Source of the DNA: Kocuria rosea
GTDB taxonomy: Bacteria; Actinomycetota; Actinomycetes; Actinomycetales; Micrococcaceae
Assembly: GCF_023715525.1 (NCBI RefSeq)
Contig: NZ_JAMBOG010000008.1
Span: 1-64,000 of the forward strand
Direction of reading: 5' to 3'
DNA: 64,000 bases
In this document: positions 9,788-18,800 of the stretch, piece after piece
How the letters are laid out: every line of letters starts with the position of its first letter
How positions within the stretch are numbered: the stretch's first letter is position 1
Position numbers and translations under genes: made by a program
Notes under the pieces: model-generated
Told to the model about the DNA's origin: nothing
What the model saw: only the letters and a program-made list of their open reading frames with translations
Databases searched by the model: none

Positions 9788-10912
9788 ATGCTCATCACCC
9801 CCCACCCCGACGTCACGATCGGGGTTGGCCCCGCCGCGCACATGATCGCGGAGGTGGCCGACCCGGGCTCGGTGTCCATGGCGTATCTGGACCCGCCGTA
9901 TGGCACCGGCAGGCACTTCGGCCACTACGCCGACCCGCTCGTCGGTGCCCGCTGGGCCGAGGAGCTGGCCTCCACGCTGCGGGCTATCGAGCCGGTGCTC
10001 GCCGGCCACGCCACGATCTGGATCCATCTCGACGAGGTCTCCGTCTACGCCGGCAAGAACGTCGCCGACGAGGTCTACGGGCCCGGCCGCTACATCTCCA
10101 CCGTCGTGTGGAAGAAGAAGGACCGCCCGTCCTACACCCACCCGGTCATCGCCAATGTGCTGGACTACATCCTCGTCTACGCCGGCACAGGCACCCCGCG
10201 CCAGCTCACCGTCGGACAGACTACCCAGGGCAAGCGCTACCCGGTTCATCACCGCCAGAACAAGATCGCCACCCTGATCTTCCCGCCCGGCTCGGTGACC
10301 ATCGGCTTCGAGGCGAGCGTCATCCCGGCCGGCCGCCACGACACCCAGGCGATCGCCTCCACCCTGGACGCCGACTGCGAGTTCGCCAGCGGGGTCAACA
10401 TCACCGCGATGGTGATGACCGGGCCCTTCCGCTACACCCAGACCACGATCGACTCCCTGGCCGCCGACGGCGGGATCTTCCACTGCCCCCGCCTGCCCCT
10501 GCGCCCGAACTACCTGGCCCAGCAGGTCAAGGGCAAGCCGATGACCACGCTGTTGTCCAACAAGATCAACGGCACACCCACTAATGAGGTTGCCCGTGCT
10601 GAGACCGGCTTCGCCACCCCGAAGCCGGTGGGGCTGATCGAGACGATCATCCTGGCCTCCACGCTGCCGGGGGAGATCGTGCTCGACGCCTACGGTGGCT
10701 CTCTGACCACGGCAGTCGCGGCGGTGAACACCGGCCGCAAGGCTGCCACCACCGAGATTAACCCGGAGACCGTGCGCGCCTTCGGCCTGCCCCGCTTCGG
10801 GGAAGTCGGTCCGGACACCGTCGCAGCGCTGACCGCGATGGTCACCGAGCAGCAGGCGCAGGCCACGACGGTAGACGGTGAGGACGTGTTCGAACCGGCC
10901 CCTGGGCTCTGA
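9788..10912 (+). CDS. Orphan site-specific DNA methyltransferase (beta-class amino-methyltransferase)
   Basis: A 374-residue SAM-dependent enzyme expected to methylate an exocyclic amino group (N6-adenine or N4-cytosine). Motif IV, LDPPYGTGRHF, is at residues 34-44. The SAM-binding motif I lies near the C-terminus (VLDAYGGSLTT, about residue 299), giving the motif order of the beta class. Motif I is unusual: the family normally has DPFxGSGTT, whereas here Phe is Tyr and the second Gly is Leu. No restriction enzyme gene is adjacent, so it is solitary or a remnant. The ribosome site is weak. Recognition sequence unknown. Confidence 0.8.
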   Translation: MLITPHPDVTIGVGPAAHMIAEVADPGSVSMAYLDPPYGTGRHFGHYADPLVGARWAEELASTLRAIEPVLAGHATIWIHLDEVSVYAGKNVADEVYGPGRYISTVVWKKKDRPSYTHPVIANVLDYILVYAGTGTPRQLTVGQTTQGKRYPVHHRQNKIATLIFPPGSVTIGFEASVIPAGRHDTQAIASTLDADCEFASGVNITAMVMTGPFRYTQTTIDSLAADGGIFHCPRLPLRPNYLAQQVKGKPMTTLLSNKINGTPTNEVARAETGFATPKPVGLIETIILASTLPGEIVLDAYGGSLTTAVAAVNTGRKAATTEINPETVRAFGLPRFGEVGPDTVAALTAMVTEQQAQATTVDGEDVFEPAPGL

Positions 10913-11493
10913 CATGTTGTGCGGCGGCACTGAACTCCGTGAACGGCGCAGATGAGGCGCAATCACGGCGTAAGGCGGAGCAACACCTCGGCGCACTTGG
11001 TCGGTCATCGACGCTCGGTGCTGTCAATCCAGATCCGGGGTGAAGAACGTGACGTGCAGGTTGTCGAGAACAGCCATGTCGTCGAGGACGAGCCAGTCGC
11101 GAATCTTGCCGTCCCTCTCGGCCACCCGGAGGGTGAAGGAGAACGTCGCAGCCGTGGGGACGGTGAGCATATTGGCAAGAACGCTGCACCGGCTGGCGTT
11201 CATGTCCGCCTCGAAGGTGCCGGCTCGATCTACGCCACCGCCCGGTGTTGCCGGTCATCGAGGGCCTGCTGGCTTCGGCAGGAGACGACGGGTCGCCTGA
11301 CGAGGAGCTCATGATGATGCGGCGGTGCACTTCTACAGCCTGCTGCAATGAGCCAGACCAGTCTGCGCACCACCTGCAAACCCCCGACATGCCCCTGGCC
11401 GCAGCTCAGGACAGCTTCGGGGCTGCTGGGCAATGGTCTTCTGGCCGTGAGCCTTTTCCCTGAGTTGGCCCGGTGTCAACGACGGTCGAAAAG
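10913..11493. other. Region between methyltransferase and IS30, mostly gene remnants
   Basis: No intact gene can be supported. The minus strand carries a well-formed C-terminal peptide (annotated separately) whose frame is closed upstream by a stop. The other short frames here look like chance reading of GC-rich DNA. Confidence 0.35.
11023..11240 (-). pseudogene. C-terminal remnant of an unidentified protein
   Basis: On the minus strand a frame ending at the TGA 11023-11025 reads as a plausible protein (…MNASRCSVLANMLTVPTA, then FSFTLRVAERDGKIRDWLV, then DNLHVTFFTPDLD). It has a natural codon pattern and a hydrophobic/charged rhythm. Upstream the same frame is closed by a TGA about 30 bases above 11224, and no usable start codon precedes the conserved-looking part. 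I therefore read it as the tail of a gene cut during insertion of the neighbouring elements. I do not recognise the family. Confidence 0.3.
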
Positions 11494-11535
11494 TGAGCAG
11501 TAGCGACGGGGTGCTTTCTCGTCATGGTCGCAACA
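11494..11535 (+). repeat. IS30 terminal inverted repeat (left)
   Basis: Matches the reverse complement of 14241-14282 over about 42 bases with only two or three differences near the outer end. Confidence 0.85.
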
Positions 11536-12014
11536 GTGGATGGTTCGGGAAGGGTAGCAAGGCGGCGAACAGCTCTGCCGGCGTCCGGCCACCGAGCACT
11601 GCTCGGGGCCGATGGTTGAGCTGGTGAGCGACCGTCTGCAGGTGTTCCGGGGCATGAACCGACAGGTCGGTGCCCTTGGGAAAGAACTGGCGCAGCAAGC
11701 CATTGGTGTTCTCGTTCGAGCCGCGCTGCCAGGGCTTGCCCTTCTCACAGAAGAACACCGGGCACCCCAAATCCGCACTGACCTCCCGGTGCCGGGACAT
11801 CTCGATGCCCTGGTCCCAGGTGATCGAGCGCCGCAATTCCGGCGGCAGGGTGCCCAGGGCAGCGACCAGGCCGCGGTGGACGAGTTCGGCATGGCGGGAT
11901 CCGGGCACGGGGACCAGGACGGTGAAGCGGGTGGCACGCTCCACCAGCGTGGCGATGTTGGAACGGTGGCCGGGCCCGGCGATGAGGTCGCCTTCCTTAC
12001 GGTGTTGTGGTGGG

Positions 12015-12200
12015 TGATGTCGGGGCTGTCGTAGTGTCTCGATCACCCTTGGGTGGCGGGTATGGCTGAGATCGCTCTGCCGCGTGGACGGCTTACTGGG
12101 AATGGCCGCCCGCTGCCCACCGATGACCCGACCGCTGATTGAGAATTGCGACATCGATCGCTGGGTAAGGACGTGCCGGCACGGTCATCGACAGGGCGTT
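12015..12200 (+). ncRNA. Bridge-RNA (seekRNA)-like guide of the IS110 element
   Basis: The ends of the RNA are approximate. Four guide stretches can be read. Target loop: GAGATCGCT (12068-12076) resembles the left target GAGGTCGCC (11984-11992); ACTGGGAA (12095-12102) is complementary to the right target TTCCCAGT; hairpin GCCG/CGGC (12079-12092) lies between, and GGCT/GGCC closes the loop. Donor loop: ATTGAGA (12138-12144) is identical to the right end of the element (13444-13450); GTAAGGA (12165-12171) is complementary to TCCTTAC at its left end (11994-12000); hairpin GCGA/TCGC (12148-12161) lies between, and CGATGACC/GGTCATCG (12121-12128, 12183-12190) closes it. The order, target loop then donor loop, matches known bridge RNAs. 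Confidence 0.8.
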
Positions 12201-12230
12201 CACAAGCGACCGGGCGGAAGGATGAAGACG

Positions 12231-13436
12231 ATGGCGACCGTGTGGGCAGGAATCGATGCGGGGAAACGCGCCCATCACTGCGTGGTGATCGACCAGGCCG
12301 GAACGGTGCTGATCTCCCACCGGGTGGACAACGACGAGACCGCGCTGCTCGAGCTCATCGGCCGCGTGCTGGATCGCGCCGACGGTGACACCGTGTGCTG
12401 GGCTACGGATCTCAACGCCGGTGGTGCCGCACTGGTGATCGCGCTGCTGGCCGCCCATGATCAACAGCTGCTCTACATCCCGGGAAGAACCATCCACCAT
12501 GCTGCCGCGACCTACCGTGGTGATGGCAAGACCGACGCCAAAGACGCCCGGATCATCGCCGACCAGGCCCGGATGCGCACCGACCTGCAACCGGTGCGCG
12601 GGGCCGATCAAATCAGCGTCGACCTGCGTCTTCTCACTTCCCGGCGCACCGACCTGATCTGCGACCGGGTCCGGGCCATCAACCGGCTCCGGGCCACCAT
12701 GCTGGAGTACTTCCCGGCCCTGGAGCGGGCCTTCGACTACTCCAAGAGCAAAGCGGCACTCACCCTACTGTCGGGCTTTCAGACCCCACAGGAGATACGG
12801 CGCATCGGTGTTTCCCGGCTCACCGCATGGCTGAAGAATCGCGGTTGCCGCAACAGTGCCTCGGTCGCCCAGGCAGCCGTCGATGCCGCAGCTGCCCAGC
12901 ACACGAGCCTGCCGACCCAGTCGGTGGGATCAGCCCTCGTGGCGAAACTGGCCGCGGAGATCACCACGATCGATGCCGACCTCGCCGAGCTCGACCGGCA
13001 GATCACCGACCGATTCCACCAGCACGAGGCCGCCGAGGTCTTGCTGAGTGTGCCCGGCTTCGGGCCCGTGCTGGCGGCGACCTTCCTCGCCAACATCGGC
13101 GGCAACCTCGACGGGTTCGACACCGTCGACCGGCTCGCCTGTGTGGCTGGGCTCGCCCCTGTCCCACGCGACTCCGGACGCATCCACGGCAACCTCCACC
13201 GACCTTGCCGCTTCAACCGCCGGCTCTTGCGCACCTGCTACCTCGCCGCCCTCTCGAGTCTGAAGAACAGCCCAGCATCGCGGGCCTTCTATGACCGGAA
13301 AAGAGGCGAGGGAAAGTCCCACAAACAAGCACTCATCGCCCTGGCACGCCGCCGTCTCAACGTCATTTGGGCCATGCTCCGCGACCACACCCCATACCGA
13401 GAACCAGCCCCCACCTCAGCACTGCTCGCTGGTTGA
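12231..13436 (+). CDS. IS110-family transposase (RNA-guided DEDD recombinase)
   Basis: A 401-residue recombinase. The N-terminal RuvC-like DEDD domain starts at once (WAGIDAGKRAHH, then TDAKDARIIADQAR). The C-terminal Tnp domain contains VPGFGPVLAATFLANIG, LAGLAPVPRDSGRI with the expected catalytic Ser, and NRRLLRTCYLAAL. The ATG at 12231 is preferred because GGAAGG lies nine bases upstream; an ATG at 12222 touches that site. The gene appears intact, so the element could still be mobile. It stands on the strand opposite to the IS30 transposase it disrupts. Confidence 0.93.
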   Translation: MATVWAGIDAGKRAHHCVVIDQAGTVLISHRVDNDETALLELIGRVLDRADGDTVCWATDLNAGGAALVIALLAAHDQQLLYIPGRTIHHAAATYRGDGKTDAKDARIIADQARMRTDLQPVRGADQISVDLRLLTSRRTDLICDRVRAINRLRATMLEYFPALERAFDYSKSKAALTLLSGFQTPQEIRRIGVSRLTAWLKNRGCRNSASVAQAAVDAAAAQHTSLPTQSVGSALVAKLAAEITTIDADLAELDRQITDRFHQHEAAEVLLSVPGFGPVLAATFLANIGGNLDGFDTVDRLACVAGLAPVPRDSGRIHGNLHRPCRFNRRLLRTCYLAALSSLKNSPASRAFYDRKRGEGKSHKQALIALARRRLNVIWAMLRDHTPYREPAPTSALLAG

Positions 13437-14240
13437 CAACAGCATTGAGATTCCCAGTGCCCGGGCTCGAGGCGTTCGAGCACGTGGGCGGGGCGGTCGC
13501 TGATCATCTGCAGCGGCAGCCCGAACCGGGCCCGGCGCCGGGACGGGTGGCGATGGGCCTTGCGGTAGGTGCGCCCGGTGCGTAGGCAGGACCGCTGTCC
13601 CCGCGCCAGGGTGGGGAGCTGGTGGCGGTAGACGGCGCGGTAGATCGTCTCGTGCGCCAGATGGCGTGCTGGCTGGCCCGGAAAGGTAGCCGGCAGGGCC
13701 CGGGCGATCTGGGAGGGGCTCCAGTACTCGGCCAGCCGCGCGGCGACCCAGCCTCCCAGCTGGGCGTCGGTTTCGACCTTGAGCCGATGGTGGCGCCGCC
13801 GGCGGTGGCGTGCGAGGTGTTCGGCGGTGAAGGGTCGGTAGGCGGTGAGCCCGCCGCGGTTGCGGCGCACCTCGCGTGAGATCGTCGAGGGGGCCCGGCC
13901 CAGCAGCGCGGCGATACCCCGCAGGCTGGTGCCGGCTCGGAGCTCATCGGCGATCACCAACCGCTCCTCCTACGAGAGGAACCGGGCGGAGACCGGCTGT
14001 GGAGTGGGGGTGAGCGCCTCGAAGACGACCACGGTGCCGTCGGGGCGGGCCACCCGGTAGCCGTTCTTCCAGTTGTTCGCCGAGCTGCGGCTCACCCCCA
14101 GTTCACGGGCCGCGGCGGCCACGGCCCAGCCCTGCCCGATCATCTTCAGGAACTGCTCGCGCTTGGCCGACATCGGACGCCGCCCGACCCGGTGATCATG
14201 TCCTCTCAGTGGTGCTGTCATGGCCTAACTTTCGGTCAGG

Positions 14241-14282
14241 TGTTGCGACCATGACGAGAAAGCACCCCGTCGCATCTGCTCA
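14241..14282 (-). repeat. IS30 terminal inverted repeat (right)
   Basis: Inverted copy of 11494-11535, ending TGCTCA on the plus strand. Confidence 0.85.
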
Positions 14283-15014
14283 GAATTCGTCCGGCGTCGA
14301 CACCCGGTGAGTGAGCACGGCCATGCTAGGCATGGGCGTCAAGGTGAAAACCATGGGAGAGGTTCAGCGACCGCATCCGCCCACAATCCTCGCGGACGTC
14401 ACCGGGCATCGATATCAGGCGCGCCTGGCGAAGCTCGCGGGACGGAGCCGCGGTGGCTGTCGAGCACCCGGGCGGTGGTTCGGCCGTCCAGCAACGGACC
14501 CTTGTGTCCATGAAGCGGACAGCGCCGGTGATTATCTCAAGCGAATGCACATCCTCTATGATGAGGGCACGCCATTGAAGGTTCTTGCTGTGGGAGCGGA
14601 TCACCATCATGGTGCTCAGAACGCGGGCAGTAGGCGCCATCAGCGTTCAAACCCAGACGTAACCGCTGGGCAGGACATGGAGGAGCGGCAGATGCTGCCT
14701 TTAGCGCTACTGAACGAGGCGTGTTCAAGGGAGCGCCCTGCCGACCGCGGCGGAACGCAGACCTTATCCGTGCGTTCCGCCGGTTGCCGTTGTGCACGCT
14801 GTGACCGCAGGGCGCACACCCTTGAGGAGCAGTACCAATCCTGTATGCCCATGTGAGAACGGGGTTGGTGGTCTAAAGCGAGCCCTGAGATCAGCGAGGA
14901 CATTCTCAGCGCACCTCTCTAGATAGAACCTCCCCGATGTTTATGCACCTCCCTGAGACACTGCCCTGCCCGTATAGGGGGCCGCATCAATGTCCTCACG
15001 TCCTCACCCCATCA

Positions 15015-15060
15015 CCAGATCATTAATTATTTAAGATTCTTAAGAATAAGAGAAAGTAAC
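15015..15060. other. AT-rich patch, candidate replication origin element
   Basis: About 45 bases are strongly AT-rich within GC-rich surroundings and include the palindrome ATTCTTAAGAAT (15036-15047) inside the larger TTAAG...CTTAA symmetry. It is the most AT-rich stretch of the plasmid-like segment and lies about 0.8 kb before the primase-helicase gene, where an origin with an unwinding element could be. It could equally be a promoter region. Confidence 0.35.
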
Positions 15061-15769
15061 TGTTCGGGGTTTGACGTGGGGATATGTCGGATTCGATGGT
15101 TGCGGGCGCGATGACCATAAGAGATGACCCTCTACTGCTCACGCCGGAATGCTTACGTCCTCACTGTGCACACCACCGGTGACGACGTGCTGGTTCCCGC
15201 GCAGTCCTGCCTCCGCGTCGCGGCTGTGAACGTGCTTGAGTTCCAGCTGAACAACACCGCTAGCTCCGACTCAGGCACCGGACAGCCCGTCTCTATTGCC
15301 ACGGGCCGATGCACCACATACTGGTCTGTCATCATCGGGGCTCCGATGGGAACTCGGGTTCATGACCGGCCGACGCGCCGTCGAGCGACTCGGACACCAT
15401 GTCACCGCTGTCGTTCCAGCCTTCGCCTGCCTTAAGACAGCCTTGGCCGATCCGAGCGGCCATTCCGCCACGGCACTGTGGCCCAACCTCCCAAGCGATG
15501 TTGTGAACCCGTCCGCGGGCGCCACCGGCTCACCGTCCATCCCGCTGCTAACCCGATCCACCGGACACGCCTTCGCTTCACCGCCCAAATCGGCCAACGA
15601 CAGATTGAAGGCTCCCACATGCGCGACAACCAAGCCTTCGCGACATAGGCGGACGCCATGGGCAGCTGCTCCGGTCAGCCGCGCACTCTCGAAGTCGGCG
15701 GAAGCCAGTCTTACCCCATCAACTCCCTGCCAGGGGCTCCGGCGGGCTGATGCATAGAGTGACGTCCCC

Positions 15770-15836
15770 GCCGCACACATGGTGGACGCCGCTCCAGTGG
15801 GCGGCTGCAACCTGTGACCTGCCCGCCGCACACATG
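15770..15836 (+). repeat. Two direct copies of a 12-mer upstream of the replication gene
   Basis: GCCGCACACATG occurs at 15770-15781 and 15825-15836, 55 bases apart, ending 49 bases before the start codon at 15885. Two more copies lie at 19863-19874 and, inverted, at 23659-23670. They are possible operators or iteron-like binding sites. Confidence 0.55.
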
Positions 15837-15884
15837 ACGTGTGTACCGCTTCTGCAAATTCCATCGACCACGAAAGGTCTACCC

Positions 15885-18800
15885 ATGAGCACTCACTACA
15901 ACATCGCCTTCAACTCCGACATCGACGACGACGAGTTCGGTCCCGAGGACTTCGTCACCGACGAGGACGGCTTCGACGACGACGAGTTCGGCCCCGAGGA
16001 CTTCATCACCGACGAGGACGGCTTCGACGACGAGCCTGAGCAGTCTTATGAGCCGGATCCCGAGCCGGCGCCGAAGCGCACCCGCCGCCCGGTGCGCGGG
16101 GAGGACGAGTCGCTGCTGTTCCGCTGCACCGACCCGGACGAGATCGGCACCGTCACCGACGAGGAGCTGGCCCGCTTCGCGTCCCTGGCCCCGGCCGCGC
16201 AGTTCACCGCGGCCGACTACGCCCCGTTCCTGACCGGCTCGGGTGCGGCCAAGCTCGCCGACTCCGCCGTCGCCCCGCTGGTGGCGGCCGCGCGCGGCTA
16301 CTTCGACATCACCCCGGAGAACTTCGAGGCGAGGATGAAGGAGATGGGCCAGCGCAAGAACTCCGGCACCTACAAGAAGTGGGACCGGGTCATGAACGTT
16401 ACCGGCCACGACGGCATGGCCATGCCCTGGTTCTCCGTCACCACCGTCCACACCGTCGGCCGCGGCGCCCCGGGTGCTGTTCTGAAGGCCGACGAGTGGC
16501 AGGTCCGGCCCTCCCACCCGCAGGAGCGGGAGGCCTCCACCCCGGAGAAGCCGAAGTTCGAGAAGTACATGTTCCCCGCCAAGGCGAAGACCCCGCTGGA
16601 CATCCACCCGGCCACCCCGGTGGAGTGGATCGACCACACCCCGCTGGTGATGGTCACCGAAGGCCTGCTCAAGGGCGACTCGGCGCTGACCGGCTGGCTG
16701 CTGGACGCCGGGATCGCCCGCGAGGACCTCCTGGACGTGCCGGAGGACCCGATGGCCCGTCTGCGCGAGCTGATGAACGAGGTGCCGGCCGAGGACCGGA
16801 TCCTGTTCACCACCATCGCCGGGGTGAACAACATCATGCAGAACCCCATGGACTGGCGGAACATCTCCTTCGCCGGGCGCACCGTGCGAATCGCCTTCGA
16901 CGCGGACCTCGGCAAGAACATCAACGTCTGGCGCGCCGGGTACACCCTGGAGCAGATGCTGCTGAACAAGCAGAAGGTCAAGCGCATCGAGTGGCTGATC
17001 CCGCACATGGACGGCGAGGACGGGGAGAAGGCCGGTGTGGACGACTACCTGGCCCGCCACACCTGGGCCGAACTGGAGCGCCACGTCGTGGACCGGATCC
17101 CGCTGGCCCCGCCGGTGGACCAGCGGTGGGACCCCGGGGACTGGCAGATCACCGACGACGGCACCTCCGCGGAGGAGTACAAGGTCATCTCCTCCGACCC
17201 GGGCCTGGGCAACCAGTACGGCTGGAAGCAGTCCTGGAAGCTGGGCGGGCGGATCGCCTCCATGGAGTCCTCGCGCCGTCCCACCGACGAGGAGCTGCGC
17301 ACCGGCACCACCGACTCGTCCGCCTCCTCTGACAACTCCGATTCCTCGATCGTGGCGATCGAGGTCACGTGGGAGTCCGACGAGGGCATCCAGACCGCCA
17401 CGATCACCGGGCCCTCCCGGATCCTGAACTACTCCCCGGCGGAGTGGGACAAGAAGGGCGCGAAGATCCCCGGCACGCTGCTGCGCCACCCGCACTGGCC
17501 GATCTACGGCAACGAGGGCATGAAGTGGCTCTCGGCGGTGAAGAAGCACCGCCACGACGAGGTGATGATCAAGCAGCGCTGGGACCAGATGGGCTGGGTG
17601 CCGGTCGAGGACGGTGGGGTGCCGGCCTTCACCGTGGGCAACCGCGTGATCGGCGACGACGAGCACCTGGACTCGGTGTACTCGGCCGTCGACGACGGCG
17701 TGGTGCCCGGGGCGGCCAAGTACGGCGTCGGCGACCACGCCGATGTCGACTGGACCCACGACGCCGACCGCGAGCTCGTGCGCGCGGACTTCCAGACGAT
17801 CATCGACCACTACATCACCTCCGGGGCCTGGACGGACCCGGCCGTGGCGGCGGCGATCCTGGCGACCGCCCTGCGCCCGGCGGTGCCGCTGCGCCCGGAG
17901 ACGACGATGTTCATCTACGGGCCTCCCGGCAAGGGCAAGTCCTGGTCCGCCTCCACCCAGATGTACTTCTGGGCGGCCAGCTCCCAGTGCTGGAACGACG
18001 GGACGCTGCCGGGCTCGGCCAAGGACACCGCCGCGGTGCTCGAGCACCGGGTCTCCCGCGTGCCGTTCTACGTGGTCGACGACATGGCCCCGTCCCAGTC
18101 GGCCTCGGAGGCGGAGCGGGAGCAGTCGAAGCTCGAAACCCTGACCCGCAACATCTTCAACAACGCCTCCCGCGGACGCATGAACTCCTCCATGGTGGCG
18201 CAGAAGGTTAACCTCCCGATCGCCCAGCTGGTGATCACCGCCGAGAACCCGTTCAACACCCCGTCGGTGCGCCAGCGCCTGGTGCCGATCCACATCGGCC
18301 ACGGCTCCCTGTCCGCGGACAAGACGAAGACCGACGCGCTCAACAAGCTGCACACCAACGACGGGGTCCAGGGCCGGTTCACCGCGCACCTGATCTCCTA
18401 CATCCGCCACGCCGCGAACGTGTTCGGCGGCTGGGAGCCCTACCTGGACAGCCTCACCGAGCACCGCACCGGCCTGCGCAACTCCATCGCCCAGATGATG
18501 GCCGACCGCGGGTTCCCGCTCTCCAGTGTCCAGCGTGTCGCGAAGCTGGCCGCCGACATGTCGCTGACCTACCTGGTGCTCTCCCAGATGGCCACGGAGC
18601 TGGGCATGGACCTGGACTTCATCCATCGCTTCGACGTCGAGGACGGGCTGATCGAGCTGCTGGTGGATCACATGGCCGCCGCCCACGCCGAGAGCCGCAC
18701 CGTCACCCCCGGGGTGTCGCTGCTGAAGGCGATCCGCGACCTGCTGCGCACCCAGGGCGCCCACGTGGCCTCGGCCGAGGACCCGGGCCGGCCGCCGCTG

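Larger units (their letters stand above)
11997..13454 (+). mobile_element. IS110-family element inserted in IS30
   Basis: A 1458-bp element bounded by TTCC on both sides (11993-11996 and 13451-13454); the uninterrupted IS30 target has TTCC once. There are no terminal inverted repeats, as usual for this group. About 234 bp of non-coding DNA precede the transposase and only 14 bp follow it. This is the layout of IS110-group elements that encode their guide RNA upstream of the gene. Confidence 0.88.
11522..14221 (-). pseudogene. IS30-family transposase, nonsense-mutated and interrupted by IS110
   Basis: Transcribed leftward from ATG 14221. The first 83 codons hold the helix-turn-helix (AAARELGVSRSSANNWKNGY). 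An in-frame TAG at 13970-13972 breaks the conserved RFLS-x-EERLVIADEL segment. The frame continues with a second DNA-binding part (LRGIAALLGRAPSTISREVR) to EPGHWE at about 13455. There the IS110 element intervenes. The frame resumes at 11992 with GDLIAGPGHRSNIATLVE, TWDQGIEMSRHR and NENTNGLLRQFFPKGTD, which carry the DDE residues, and ends at 11522. Deleting the IS110 element restores the canonical EPGHWEGDLI exactly, so the nonsense codon is a separate lesion. Confidence 0.85.
11494..14282 (-). mobile_element. IS30-family insertion sequence, split by an IS110 element
   Basis: The ends are near-perfect inverted repeats of about 42 bp: 11494-11535 and 14241-14282 read TGAGCAG, two or three variable bases, then a long identical run starting GCGACGGGGTGC. 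Without the 1458-bp IS110 insertion the element would be about 1.33 kb, within the IS30 range. No convincing 2-3 bp target duplication is seen outside the repeats. Confidence 0.85.
14283..15884. other. Non-coding or degenerate region upstream of the replication gene
   Basis: About 1.6 kb without a gene I can support. Several 60-200 codon frames exist on both strands, but they overlap each other and lack ribosome sites. A 103-codon frame at 15124-15435 has the best codon use in its first half, yet its second half is an arginine-rich shadow. The stretch contains an AT-rich patch (15015-15060) and two copies of a 12-mer close to the next gene, so it is more likely a control or origin region. Confidence 0.35.

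Noticed and set aside
11040-11463. Plus-strand short frames after the methyltransferase
   Set aside because: They run opposite to the better-looking minus-strand remnant and have no start signals.
14311-14903. Several 80-180 codon frames on both strands after the IS30 element
   Set aside because: They overlap each other, lack ribosome sites and show no family resemblance.
15124-15435. 103-codon frame upstream of the replication gene
   Set aside because: The first half looks mildly coding, but there is no good ribosome site and the second half reads like a shadow, so it is mentioned only in the regional note.
15770-15836. CRISPR or iteron array
   Set aside because: Only two copies stand together, 55 bases apart, without regular spacers; no cas genes. 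Kept as a repeat only.
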